Of a stretch of 64,000 bases of DNA, positions 23,401 through 29,521 are shown piece after piece. Below the pieces are notes generated by a model. That model worked only from the letters and a program-made list of their open reading frames with translations. It searched no databases and was not told where the DNA came from. Origin of the DNA: Sneathiella marina (GTDB taxonomy: Bacteria; Pseudomonadota; Alphaproteobacteria; Sneathiellales; Sneathiellaceae); the NCBI RefSeq assembly GCF_023746535.1, contig NZ_CP098747.1, positions 2,316,501 to 2,380,500 on the forward strand. Direction: 5' to 3'. Position 1 is the stretch's first letter; each line of letters begins with the position of its first letter. The position numbers and the translations under genes were made by a program.

Positions 23401-24440
23401 ATCGCTAATTGTTCGAAATTAAAATTATCCGCTAAAACAAATTCGTCTGAGTAAGAGCTATAGCTTTCCTCTTCCAAATGATATCCATCAGGGATAGCCG
23501 CAAAAGGTGAAACAACTTGTATATCGAAGAACTCCTCATAGGAATTATTGATTATTATCGTAGGATCTACTTCTATAACGCTTGCACCAACAGACTTCAG
23601 TATGGCATCGGGATCATTCGGCCGCCCCTCGTGATTATTGGTATTGGCGGTCGACACTGTTATTGCCGCCTGCTGTTGATTGAGATAGGTCATTTCTAGG
23701 TGAGAATAGAAAATTACCGCCTCGCTGCCATCTCGTGATCCGGTGTTTATGTCGATCTTGCCTTGCGAGGTCTTCACAAATGAATTGCTTAAAGTCAATA
23801 AATTTTCATTAATGTATTCTTGTGAACCAGCGTCAATGTCGAGATGCGAGTAAGCATTTAATACTGCAGTTTTTTTGGCGGATATTCTCGCGTTCTCATC
23901 CAGAAAAAGATGCTGGCCGCCAGCGAACAGAAACGCAGCCTTTATCCCGTTCCCCAATCCGTCCGCAAAAACATTAATCGAATTGCTGATGGAATCGACG
24001 CCGAATTGCAGGTTCGATTGTTCAAGATGGTTCAGATAATCAACATAACCCTGAACAGCCACTGTTTGTTCTGTGATGGACAATCCATCAAAATAATCCG
24101 CCTGCAATTGATCAAAGTCGATAGAACGATCTGACATTAGGAGTTGTGCGGAATATACCTCACTACCAGGGTCTCCTGTTAGTGCCGTCAATGCAGTCAA
24201 CCCAGCAGAATTCGCCAATTTCTCGCGAAACAAATCCATCGCGACATATTCATTTATGTCATGAAATTTAGTTACATAGCTATCCCAAGCATCCACACCC
24301 TGTAACTGATACTCTGCTATTGAAAGCGACCGTTGCTCAGCGTCACCGTTCGCATTGAGGGTAACTGAGATTCCTGCGGTATAGTTGCTTCCCGTCCAAA
24401 GTCCGTATCGTGAAATTAAGTCTTCAAAAGCATTTGTCAT
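11499..24440 (-). CDS. giant RTX repeat protein (4313 aa), type I secreted toxin or adhesin
   Basis: The N-terminal 430 residues match nothing I recognise. Residues about 440-650 are Gly/Ala-rich and hydrophobic (many G-x-x-x-G steps such as GGAIGGAIGG), like a membrane-inserting region. EF-hand-like loops (DMDNDGF, DRNDDGK, DLNQDGI) occupy about 1190-1340. Calcium-binding nonapeptides (GGxGxDxLx) run from about 1410 to 2340, with further blocks after. About 2850-4200 alternates cadherin-like, CADG/He_PIG-like and concanavalin A/LamG-like domains in near-identical copies, then more nonapeptides. The last 100 residues match those of the second RTX protein and are the likely type I secretion signal. 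There is no N-terminal signal peptide. It starts 2 nt after the propeller lipoprotein gene and is probably translated from the same mRNA. The adjacent HlyC-type gene makes acylation plausible. Toxin versus adhesin cannot be decided: the size and Ig/LamG domains favour an adhesin, the hydrophobic segment and acyltransferase favour pore formation. Confidence 0.92.
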   Translation of the reverse strand: MTNAFEDLISRYGLWTGSNYTAGISVTLNANGDAEQRSLSIAEYQLQGVDAWDSYVTKFHDINEYVAMDLFREKLANSAGLTALTALTGDPGSEVYSAQLLMSDRSIDFDQLQADYFDGLSITEQTVAVQGYVDYLNHLEQSNLQFGVDSISNSINVFADGLGNGIKAAFLFAGGQHLFLDENARISAKKTAVLNAYSHLDIDAGSQEYINENLLTLSNSFVKTSQGKIDINTGSRDGSEAVIFYSHLEMTYLNQQQAAITVSTANTNNHEGRPNDPDAILKSVGASVIEVDPTIIINNSYEEFFDIQVVSPFAAIPDGYHLEEESYSSYSDEFVLADNFNFEQLAIFDPQAALEYVYNELRSNKTISDLIDQGVGFGYAVDAASVVIQNGQMTIEQLKQQASNAIENDKVTAEELEKLPGILLEELDVGVVDGQPVKRLGAVRLGGAIGSSIGSNLAAQFAGDKLAIRIAATSVGSALGKEIGQSIAGGEYEFDFKNLGKGIVTNTFSSIGSLIATALFDELFGLEGPVGDIASIVVGAIGAEAGAYAYATIFAESSSAAAGGASAGVTFDWSNVSGGFWNAIGAYIGSAYGRGIAGDGSTFGGNPQGQQIGGAIGGAIGGYLYGPFGAFWGAAIGTVLGGAFGGDPEIPIAVSSVELGFRLDAQGFFVADASADNGGSVTVARNIGQAGSNALNALLSAVGGRALDFNKTIGFGYVGNQYVGSGGLKFGSVQALLDAEVTGVFKEIQIEGGDLYMKRALANTTASNIDDLSADLEIAVRYGQFMDNQVLFLEELADWEVDDWNATLITATDVLNLDDVHASDTYMRDGNFGYDIYVERKKWVATSEFIGSGDDNRYIEAGWKVVIDAEAVSAYRELNIDGKDILVIELGIYSSDLNFSLSGDDLTITVLNPTPPVGDVADYTEKFLIKDWVVTWNQVDTLRFLSGQEFDVTTVLALENGENTDLSAVATDVFSSATAPIFYEQTAESPGVLIEGTSASDPLNGSASTEDTLMGGGGDDVYSYGSSHGDDLIFDTRWDQVQEQVDVEYWGTVADQITRTTIAYGGPGDEDVVTETVFNGNIDALTTETETFASYVEVDAGTADKVLFEAGVLAEHVSFSLIGNDLIVTVGNSVDDETSTLTIRDWGEEKNRIESFEFTEAGQGPFSVDDVLTLLAQGGGDNSIFALDLGRNGLELVSQEDSGILFDMDNDGFREQTGWVAATDGILVLDRNDDGKIDNITEMFSAYYDLTGLNGAAWSLASLDTVSDGVFNSLDAEFENVRVWTDLNQDGITDIGELKSLHRHGITEIDLEGAYGSRFMAGNEVVAYSELTQIGETTNASGAAYGVYLDYGYGMKLDETIDGISAGWSRFAFEGKDNVLFTNDDYNYLGESLVMTADLGGFVTGGFADDTLSVDAAETQGFMINGDEGDDHITGGVGNDTLTGGDGADTLLGGDGDDLLNIDADDLATGQIDAGAGDDLILYEGDEDLDLDISTYQAEGFVGGGGNDDIYTTSATDAALSGGAGDDTLTGGAGDDQLIGETGDDHLVGGIGNDVLQGGAGVDVLHGGIGDDTLYIDVEDDLAGIDAGAGTDTIIIEGIDGIDLDVDSVNAEIAIGGYGDDTLSTTGAAGVELYGGAGNDTLISGAGADLLDGNTGQDTASYVSSDAALTVDLAAGTVSGGYGAGDTLTSVENIIGSVYADDILGDENDNRLEGGAGADTLDGGDGIDTASYAGSATAVSIDLGNATASGGDAAGDVLLNTENLIGSEFADTLTGDAGDNAIAGESGDDLLSGGAGDDGLFGGAGADTLLGGDNDDLLEGGEGADSLDGGLGVNTLSYVGSSEAVDVNLQANTASGGDASGDTISNFSNIIGSAHDDTLTGADDTLSGNVLSGGGGDDLISGGSGPDTLDGGTGTDTVSFANEASAVDVSLADEQATDGNGQISELYNFEKVIGSDHDDTLTGSDGNDILEGGLGADILDGGIGADAASYETSTAAVAIDLAAGTASGGHAAGDTLTNIESIIGSDYGDTLTGDDNSNEFAAGQGNDSVDGGLGEDILDGDIGDDTLHGGDNNDLILGGDGTDEIYGDHGDDTLIGGIGDDLLYGGLGGDMFFGGTGVDTVYGGDGVDIVDYSAIAQIEEDEIGENTYSLNVDLAAGTAALSGYYNFTDSLDHVEGIIASDGNDTLLGDQWDNVFEGGAGDDSIEGYSGDDNLSGGDGFDTLIAGDGDDTVGGGEGDDIIDGGDGDDILEGGNGYNLLTGGAGDDVLTAGADNDVLDGGAGEDQLIGGGGDDTLKGGGGNDSYFLSVGSGSDVLLEEYMGPSPEVVRNFSYAKVTGFAPTYIQDGEQFFIDWKPKRSVASEPVTIPAGVRTVVSDAGTEDVLYVGSNLDIDDLKIVLDGDNLIIGIIDPRIPNQPINEFSDRAVLKNWTDDFSRIEKLRFEDGTEIDLESRLIAGEVADTDDAVTILDEHLFAALGNGDDIYSVAHNSGQKVIFDDAWINQLGTGFDSKTYGTYAASYNAEGDLIGWYPQSKPIDDYYNTEELIQLDAGQDILNITGGVSINDLSFEFVSDGLVIGIGTRLPGQSVSEMENRVLLKDWMNDNNKIEKLQFDGANEILISSVVSDIIGSAGDNDLAGTADSDYISGGDGNDTLEGSGESDFLAGGSGNDIYRFGIGDGADQLFDDYWIEQTAVSYDSHEYTASQLIGTDNDGSTYYNEDQEIEEELHTTKLTQQDAGDDRILFGSGITLSDLLFKLDGENLIIGLRDASNPDASADEVDDRIIIRDWQNEMNRVETLEFSDGSEVDILATVFADIPGKVVMGKDSIASGQLTGLNEYLMTAETSFRASSNPAHGTLIVNVDGSYVYTPESGYVGIDSFSYEATNADGSAQTATVAIDVFDTINHVATGSTGNDVLNGHTGNDDLSGGDGADVLMGGEGDDTLDGGDGVDIVRYNGARTDYDISEDTLSGDWTVTHLNNGLDGIDTIRNIEELEFSDGSYSIVGNTAPVIAEGLSNQYGSADEFFSFAIPVDAFADEDIGDVLSYTATLADGSALPGWLSLTGTSFSGTPANGDVGSVSVKVTATDTSGESIDTSFDVNVAAGNQSPTTAGGTISLPVNGAATGQLHASDAETASSSLIYSLGTAAANGVAVINADGSYTYTPTASYSGADSFTYTVADGNGGTVTGTITVDIYQGGSAQSESDLLAEAATNFGSGVVNLGRDPGYFNMTDMTFSMTFELDDLTTSSQRIFNNHTNFMIGVSSNDLSMYISDDNGDLQWLPDISNVFTQTGWQDVQVVLDGAAQTMEIWVNGVNVHTYTNTNYAIPDVESWDVTAGGTAWGHEISGRVADVTVLNSVQTIDGTQTIYERMVALDALDTLVPLQAASGGLADQTLTGTAGYDNLVGSTGDDTLTGGAGDDTLVGGEGLDTAIFSGNQSEYSIVEDTQSGDWTVTHLNDGVDGTDIVREIELFEFADGVFDPTAVTNTAPTVDAGIAGQAATEDAAFSFAIPADAFADADVGDVLTFTATLADGSDLPSWLTLVGTSFSGTPTNGDVGALSVKVTATDTSGASIETTFALAIGNTNDAPTVDAGIAAQAATEDAAFTFAIPVDAFADEDIGDVLSYAATLADGSALPSWLTFDGTSFSGTPANGDAGIVSVKVTATDGSGASIDTSFDVNVATGNQSPTTSGGTISLPVNGAATGQLHASDAETASASLTYSLGTAAANGVAVINADGSYTYTPTASYSGADGFTYTVADGNGGTVTGTITVDVYQGGSAPSESALLAEAATNFGSGVVNLGRDPGFFNLTDMTFSATFELNDLVTTGQRVFNNHTNFLVGVSNDDMYVYISDDNNDMQFLPTIQNVFTQAGWQDIQVVLDGTAQTMEVWVNGANVHTYTNTNYAIPDVETWDITAGGTAWGNELNGRVADVTVLNSVQTIDGSQTIYERMVALDALDTLVPLQTEADLLAEAATNFGSGMVNLGRDPGFFNLTDMTFSATFELNDLVTTGQRVFNNHTKMSLHISQDDLRVRVEDVNGVEQDFWVYDVFTVAGWQDVQVVLDSTAQTIDIWVNGVVVRSDVNTNLQISDVGNWDLAAGGSQFGGLLLNGRVADVTILNSVQTIDGSQTIYERMVALDALDTLVPLQAASGGLADQTLTGTAGHDNLVGSTGDDTLTGAAGDDTLTGGDGADTYEFTRGDGQDTIIDTSADGASDTLVLDTGIDHDQLWFEQTGDDLLISVIGTSDQITVENWYASADNKIENIETGDGKVADFSGVEALVSAMASFSPPGGAATDLSDPAYDPLDSVLTTNWQAGI
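11960..15430 (-). repeat. large intragenic repeats encoding LamG-like and cadherin-like modules
   Basis: Three copies of a LamG-like module (about 11,990-12,530, 12,545-13,090 and 14,270-14,830) are highly similar at DNA level. A block of about 0.7 kb with CADG and cadherin-like domains at 12,990-13,690 recurs 1737 bp further on at about 14,727-15,430. Such near-identity means recent duplication or ongoing gene conversion inside the gene. Confidence 0.85.
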
Positions 24441-24442
24441 AA

Positions 24443-25705
24443 CTACACCCTCTCTGGTGGTCGATGAGCCTCAATGGCTCTACGAAGAACGGATCGTATA
24501 GGAAAAGATTTCAATTTATTGCGGGTCAAATCTGCTACCCAGAACACATCTATATCCGTAACCGGATAGGAGTATGGAGGGATAATGGCGACAGTATTTC
24601 CGTCGCCAGAAATTGCCACATGCTGAATTCGCGTAAGATTTAGCTGTTTCGCAGTCACTATGTCTTTAAAGTCCCCAGCGTGCCACACAGAGACGATATC
24701 CCTTTCGCCCCGAATAAGGGCAATATCGGTGCCGTCAAACGATGAAAAAATAGACTGCAATGAATACAAGTGGCTCTTAGGCCGATTGGGATCTAAGGGA
24801 ATATCTGTTTTATCGAAAAACACAGATAACTCATCTGAATTGTTGTCATACGTAAATGCGGAGGCTTGCATATCTCGCACATACTTAGAATTATTACCTT
24901 TTCCGTCTATACCGCCAAATAATAATCGACCATCATCTAGAGTTGAAATTTGCCCGCCACCTCCAAAAATCACAGCATCATGATCGTTTGATAAAAGCGT
25001 ATCATCCCTAACTTTAAACGGTGGAATCGGCTCATTCAAATCAAGATAGCCAAGCCAATGATCTCTATTAATCGCCCACCAATAAATACTTGAGGTGAAA
25101 GCACCGCTATTGGCAACATAGTAGATGCGGCTCCCATCCGCTGAAAAAACCGGATATCCACGCACAATCGACCTGGAAAGCCATGGACGTTCAATGCGAT
25201 AAGCCCCAACGGAGCCATAACTATAGGCCCAGCCGAAAATTTCCTGTTTGTTATTCGTAAGCTGTTCGACCTGTTTCGTTTCTAGATCCATGACCATGAT
25301 ATGCGTTCGAATGGCTTCTTCGGGGCAAGTCTTTAAGTTACATGTCGCAACAAAGGTTAGTTTTTTTCCGCTCCGATCGAAACTCGGTGAATGCCATTGA
25401 AGTTCCTTTATAGGCGGCGCTAATATTTCAATTGATTGTTTCTCAAGGTCGTATATCCCCATTTTGAGATGAGTACGGAGGGTTTCGCGTCCATCCCTGG
25501 CAAATTCATGAAAGTCGAAGGCCATATAACGGCCATCGGCTGAAAGGGCGGGATTATTGACAGAAAGGCGATATAGAGGCTCGCCATCCTCTGTTTCATA
25601 CGTCGGGACCGAACCTTTAAATGCGTAATCCGAGGGTGAACAAGCTATGGCTGCTAGAAAAACCAGTGTCACAGATAATACAATTCTCCTCAGCCCGAAA
25701 TTCAT
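24443..25705 (-). CDS. TolB/WD40-like beta-propeller lipoprotein upstream of the giant RTX gene
   Basis: The precursor of about 420 residues starts with a lipoprotein signal (MNFGLRRIVLSV through LAAIAC, lipobox Cys near residue 22). Repeats with the PD40 pattern follow, such as LSADGRYMAF, FDRSGKKLTF, FSADGSRIYY and ISGDGNTVAI, predicting a beta-propeller. I chose ATG 25705 over a TTG at 25723, because the ATG gives the compact signal peptide and follows the acyltransferase stop by 7 nt. The function is unknown. Its place between the HlyC-type and RTX genes suggests a partner, chaperone, surface tether or self-protection protein for the RTX product. Confidence 0.8.
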   Translation of the reverse strand: MNFGLRRIVLSVTLVFLAAIACSPSDYAFKGSVPTYETEDGEPLYRLSVNNPALSADGRYMAFDFHEFARDGRETLRTHLKMGIYDLEKQSIEILAPPIKELQWHSPSFDRSGKKLTFVATCNLKTCPEEAIRTHIMVMDLETKQVEQLTNNKQEIFGWAYSYGSVGAYRIERPWLSRSIVRGYPVFSADGSRIYYVANSGAFTSSIYWWAINRDHWLGYLDLNEPIPPFKVRDDTLLSNDHDAVIFGGGGQISTLDDGRLLFGGIDGKGNNSKYVRDMQASAFTYDNNSDELSVFFDKTDIPLDPNRPKSHLYSLQSIFSSFDGTDIALIRGERDIVSVWHAGDFKDIVTAKQLNLTRIQHVAISGDGNTVAIIPPYSYPVTDIDVFWVADLTRNKLKSFPIRSVLRRAIEAHRPPERV

Positions 25706-25712
25706 TTCCTGC

Positions 25713-26396
25713 TCACCACTCAACTACCGCCATACCGCTGCCATCCGGTGCGGGTTGAAAGCTTTTTACTTTCTTGCCCTTCAAGACACCTTCACGCAGT
25801 TCTTTGGCGGCTTCGGCCATGCCGCCGAAGGGGATGATCAGGTCCATCAGCCAGAGGTTGTCGCCGGACTTCCAGTCGGCGGGGCCGAGTTTGCGCACAC
25901 CTTTTAGCATGCGGGCCTCTGCGTCATCGGAGAGGTACGCCCAGCTGGCGAAGCCGACGGGCACATGGCCGCGATGCCAGAAGTAACATTGGTTCAGCGA
26001 GATGGGCGGCTCGATTGCCCATTCCATATCGGTGATAAACAGATGCTTATGGGGCTTGGAATGCATCATCAACCACGCCGCGGCACCAAAGGCGGTGACT
26101 TTTTCGGCGGACACCGGCAAGCTCTTGCCGCCATCCCCGCCCGTGGTCCCACCCGGTCCATTTGCGCCCGCTCCCGCACCCGGGGCGGCACCTAAATTTG
26201 GATTACCGCCGAGCGGCGCACCGGCGGTGGTCGCGGCGGCCTCGGCCGCCTTGGAAGCGGCTTCCTGCGCGGCGGCGCGAAGGGAAGCTTCATCAATTTT
26301 GGAATTGTCTTTTAAGACGTTCGCGGCAGCTGCGAGCTCGTCCTGTTTAGTTGCACCACTGGATTTGGCGGAAGGTTTTCGGGGAGACTTAGACAT
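25713..26396 (-). CDS. HlyC-type RTX toxin-activating lysine acyltransferase
   Basis: The last 140 residues align with the HlyC family: FGAAAWLMMHSKPHKHLF near residue 90 carries the catalytic-type His, PPISLNQCYFW follows, and SWAYLSDDAEARML and DWKSGDNLWLMDLI contain the catalytic-type Asp. Family enzymes transfer a fatty acyl group from acyl-ACP to internal lysines of an RTX pro-toxin in the cytosol. The first 85 residues are an unusual Ala/Gly/Ser-rich extension absent from E. coli HlyC. I chose ATG 26396 (MSKSPRKPSAK), 30 codons inside the open frame. The next genes are the propeller lipoprotein and the giant RTX protein, its most likely substrate. Confidence 0.9.
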   Translation of the reverse strand: MSKSPRKPSAKSSGATKQDELAAAANVLKDNSKIDEASLRAAAQEAASKAAEAAATTAGAPLGGNPNLGAAPGAGAGANGPGGTTGGDGGKSLPVSAEKVTAFGAAAWLMMHSKPHKHLFITDMEWAIEPPISLNQCYFWHRGHVPVGFASWAYLSDDAEARMLKGVRKLGPADWKSGDNLWLMDLIIPFGGMAEAAKELREGVLKGKKVKSFQPAPDGSGMAVVEW

Positions 26397-26711
26397 ACGG
26401 GTTCCTGACAAGACATATACAAAATCGTGCGATGGGCACGTCCAGACGTCAGGATACAGGATCAGAGAAAGCTTGAGAAACCACAATAACGCTCAACCAA
26501 AGGCTCTTTTGCTGCGAGCCGTGATCAATTAATAATTGTGAAAATGGCCTGCTTACTTGACCTTAAAAAGAACTCCCCCTTTGCCCGACGCCGTGTAACA
26601 ATTGCCCCTTACACGCGTGGTTTCTTATGCGATTATAAAACCATAACAATTCGCGCGCCGCAACCTATAATGTTATTAATATGAAAAAAATTATAACCAC
26701 AATTGGTTGTA
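26397..26711 (-). promoter_or_regulatory. AT-rich gap, probable promoter of the hlyC-like/propeller/RTX unit
   Basis: These 315 bp between the QueC-like gene and the acyltransferase contain no convincing gene. The stretch next to 26,640-26,700 is very AT-rich with poly-A tracts and could hold a promoter or a terminator for the upstream operon. I see no strong hairpin. Confidence 0.3.
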
Positions 26712-27401
26712 TTACTGTGTATCAGCAAGCTCCTGCCGAACGTCTTTCATGAGTTCACAAGTTATGCATATTCCGCATTCATCAAAGCTGCCGTCTTCAT
26801 TCCAAATTGGACGACGACACGTCCAGCAGAGATCAAGTAGGTCGTCGGGCAGGTATCTGATTTGATCAGCCTTGGGGATAACTGGCAGATGAAAATATTC
26901 TGGCGCCGACAGAGGGTAACTACTGGCGGCGCAGATAGCTTCAATATGAGGCGCTCGTCCCGGCACCGCCTTTTCCTCAGCGCACCAACCCGTAACCCAT
27001 CGGTCCACAGCCTTGCCAAATTTGCCCTCGAAACAGCGGTTGATGATACCGGCCTCAAACCCGATCGCAATAATATCAAAACCCATAGCGAAAAGACCCC
27101 GATGGTCAATAGCTGATTCTGAGTAACCAAAATCCCTAAGATTGTCACGGCACCACTTTACAATCTTTTTACAACACTCCGCTTCAGCCTTAAATCGCCC
27201 TTCGTCATTCACCATATGTACGTGATGAGCAATAACAATATCATCCGTTTCTTTAAGTAACTTTGCCAGCACATAAACACTATCAATACCACCAGATAGC
27301 ATGACGAGTGTCGACGTTCTTTTTGATCGGTCCAACTTGATTTTCTGGCCCGATACTTCAATTCTGGGGCGGCGCGTTTTTTTTGATGATACGTCACTCA
27401 T
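26712..27401 (-). CDS. QueC-like PP-loop ATPase, first of a tandem pair
   Basis: This 229-residue protein has the PP-loop motif SGGIDS at residues 36-41 and a C-terminal metal-binding-type cluster CWTC...CGICITC (about 190-212). These are features of QueC/ExsB (7-cyano-7-deazaguanine synthase) and relatives. The PP-loop adenylates a carboxylate or base for ligation. It is about 50% similar by eye to the next gene upstream, 18 nt away, and GGAGGG precedes the ATG. No queD, queE or queF lies nearby, so a standard queuosine role is doubtful. Its position inside a type I secretion operon suggests action on the secreted protein or on a small molecule linked to the locus. Confidence 0.85.
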   Translation of the reverse strand: MSDVSSKKTRRPRIEVSGQKIKLDRSKRTSTLVMLSGGIDSVYVLAKLLKETDDIVIAHHVHMVNDEGRFKAEAECCKKIVKWCRDNLRDFGYSESAIDHRGLFAMGFDIIAIGFEAGIINRCFEGKFGKAVDRWVTGWCAEEKAVPGRAPHIEAICAASSYPLSAPEYFHLPVIPKADQIRYLPDDLLDLCWTCRRPIWNEDGSFDECGICITCELMKDVRQELADTQ

Positions 27402-27419
27402 TTTAGTGCTCCCTCCAGC

Positions 27420-28124
27420 CTACCTAAAGACATTCTCAAGACTGGTTACGGTAATTGGCTTACCCTCAGGAATTGCCTTGAGCTGATCACGTGCATTGGT
27501 CATAAGGTCGCAAGATGGACATTTTTCGCACTCATCAAAGCCACCGTCATCCCGCCAGATTGGCTCGCGACATGTCCAGCATAAATCTACAAGGTCTTCA
27601 TGCATATATCTCATCTGCTCTGATTTGGAGATTATGGGGAGGCGAAACAGCTCGGGCGAAGGATACGGAAAACTACTTGCAGCACAAGCATTTATGATAT
27701 GCGGACGACGGTTAATATCCTGTTCTTCTTCCATGCAGAGACCAAAAATCCATCGATCCGCCACGCGCTCAAATTTCGAGGCGTAGGATCGGCCAACGAT
27801 ACCCACCTCAAATGCCACAGCGATAATATCAAAACCTTTCCGATAAAGACCACGATGATCAATTGCAGATTCGGAATATTCGAAGGGGCGGTATTCTTTC
27901 CTGCACCAATCGACAATCTTTCGGCATCGCTCGGCTTCAACTTTGTGCCGACCATCCTGATTCAATAAATGAATATGATGTGCAAGAATAATATCGTCCG
28001 TTTCCTTTAGTAGCTTTTCAAGAACATAGACGCTGTCAATTCCGCCAGATAATGGAACAATTGTAGCTTTTTTTTGAGTCCGAAGCTTAATCTTATTTCC
28101 ATGGATTTCTAGGTTACTCATCAT
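27420..28124 (-). CDS. QueC-like PP-loop ATPase, second of a tandem pair
   Basis: This paralogue of the preceding entry shares SGGIDSVYVL, the AHH-H block, YSESAIDHRGL and the C-terminal CWTC...CEKCPSC cluster. It lacks the basic N-terminal leader of its partner and has a short extra C-terminal tail (about 20 residues). The start overlaps the HlyD-type stop codon by one base (TGATG), so the two are translationally coupled. GTG and ATG triplets in a row leave a 1-2 codon uncertainty. Two divergent copies kept side by side suggest a heterodimer or two related substrates, as inference. Confidence 0.85.
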   Translation of the reverse strand: MMSNLEIHGNKIKLRTQKKATIVPLSGGIDSVYVLEKLLKETDDIILAHHIHLLNQDGRHKVEAERCRKIVDWCRKEYRPFEYSESAIDHRGLYRKGFDIIAVAFEVGIVGRSYASKFERVADRWIFGLCMEEEQDINRRPHIINACAASSFPYPSPELFRLPIISKSEQMRYMHEDLVDLCWTCREPIWRDDGGFDECEKCPSCDLMTNARDQLKAIPEGKPITVTSLENVFR

Positions 28125-29521
28125 CACCGTTCCCGCAACGCTTCTGCTTTATACCGGAGCAACGGCGTTAGGATATATTCGAGCACGCGCCGGTCACCGG
28201 TTTTAACTTCGACGGTGGTTGCCATACCGGCGGTGAGATTGACCATTTTATCCTGCACCTGGATCGCATCCGCGCTCATTTCGATGCGGGCGTCATAGAC
28301 GAGGCCGAGCTGTTCGTCGGCAATGGCATCGCCTGAGATATGCAGAACTCTGCCATTTATCACCCCATATTTGGTATAGGGAAAGGCTTCCAATTTGATC
28401 TCGGCGTTCTGTCCGACCTTGACAAAACCGATATCGCGGTTGAGGACTTTTGCTTCCACTTCCAGCTTGCTATCCTTGGGGACAATGATCATCAGCGGCT
28501 TCGCCGCCTCGACCACCCCGCCCACCGTATGGATGGACAATTGCTGGACCGTGCCGGCCACCGGTGCCGTTAGAAGACGGAGGGAACTGCGGCGTTCCGC
28601 CTTCAGAAGCTCCTGGGTGACAGCCTTCATTTGGCGCTCCGCCTCAACCAGTTCATCCAGCCGGTTCGAGCGGATTTCCGCCTCTTCGCGGGCCAGTTCC
28701 TGCGCACTCGCTTTAATAGCAGAGCGAGCCTCATGCATGCCGGCAAGCTCCGTCGCGATATCCTGCTCTGATTCAACCTGTACTTGCTGCAATTCCAGCA
28801 GCCGGAGCTTGGAGGCAAAGCCCTTCTTTTCCAGGGTGGCAATGGCTTCTACCTGCTGCTCGATATAGGGCAAGGTGGTGCGGAGTTTTTCAATACGCGC
28901 TTCGGCCACCCGGAGCTGGGCTTTCAGCCGGGCCCCTTCCTGTTTGTAGTAGCTGATACGGGTCTTGTCCTCGGTGATCTCGTTGTCGATGCGACGGCGT
29001 TGCAGGGAGATCTGGTCTGCCGTTGCGCCTTTTGGCGGAACAAACAGCTTTGCCGGATCACTCTTCGGATTAAGCAAGGCAACAAGACGGGCGATTTCCA
29101 GGGCGGATGTCATGCGCTCCTGGCGGAGGCGATCCAGATCGGCGCTGCTGTCTGTCGGGTCAAGCTCGATCAGGACATCGCCTTTGCCGACCGACTGGCC
29201 ATTGCGCACATGGATTGCCCGGACCACACCGATTTCAGAGGACTGAATATATTTGACATAGTCCGTCGGGATGACCTTGCCGCTGGCCGAGGCAACCACA
29301 TCGATCTTGCCAAACCACGCCCACAAGGCTGCGATCAACAAAAAGGCGCCAATGCTGAGCATAACCGTCCGCCCAACGGGAGAGGCCGGTGTCTCCATGA
29401 CCTCGATCACCGCAGGCAGGAACTCGTAATCTTGCCGTTGACGCTTGATCTTGATACGGGCGTCATCCGCCTTCTTGGCTTCTCGCCAAACCGTTGCGAT
29501 GCGGCGGATGCCCTCAAACAT
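28124..29521 (-). CDS. HlyD-type periplasmic adaptor of the type I secretion system
   Basis: The membrane fusion protein has a cytosolic N-terminus, one membrane span (about residues 57-77), a lipoyl/barrel half (GKVIPTDYVKYIQSSEIGVV), a long coiled coil rich in Glu/Arg/Ala (about 130-300) and the second barrel half ending with a short Arg/Glu tail. It links the ABC transporter to a TolC-like outer-membrane channel. The ATG at 29521 overlaps the end of the transporter gene by 8 nt (ATGTTTGA) and starts MFEGIRRI; a start at 29548 would lie deeper in the transporter gene. Confidence 0.95.
   Translation of the reverse strand: MFEGIRRIATVWREAKKADDARIKIKRQRQDYEFLPAVIEVMETPASPVGRTVMLSIGAFLLIAALWAWFGKIDVVASASGKVIPTDYVKYIQSSEIGVVRAIHVRNGQSVGKGDVLIELDPTDSSADLDRLRQERMTSALEIARLVALLNPKSDPAKLFVPPKGATADQISLQRRRIDNEITEDKTRISYYKQEGARLKAQLRVAEARIEKLRTTLPYIEQQVEAIATLEKKGFASKLRLLELQQVQVESEQDIATELAGMHEARSAIKASAQELAREEAEIRSNRLDELVEAERQMKAVTQELLKAERRSSLRLLTAPVAGTVQQLSIHTVGGVVEAAKPLMIIVPKDSKLEVEAKVLNRDIGFVKVGQNAEIKLEAFPYTKYGVINGRVLHISGDAIADEQLGLVYDARIEMSADAIQVQDKMVNLTAGMATTVEVKTGDRRVLEYILTPLLRYKAEALRER

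Noticed and set aside
26712-28124. Reading the QueC-like pair as a normal queuosine biosynthesis operon
   Set aside because: No queD, queE, queF, tgt or queA lies nearby, two divergent copies exist, and translation is coupled to the secretion adaptor.
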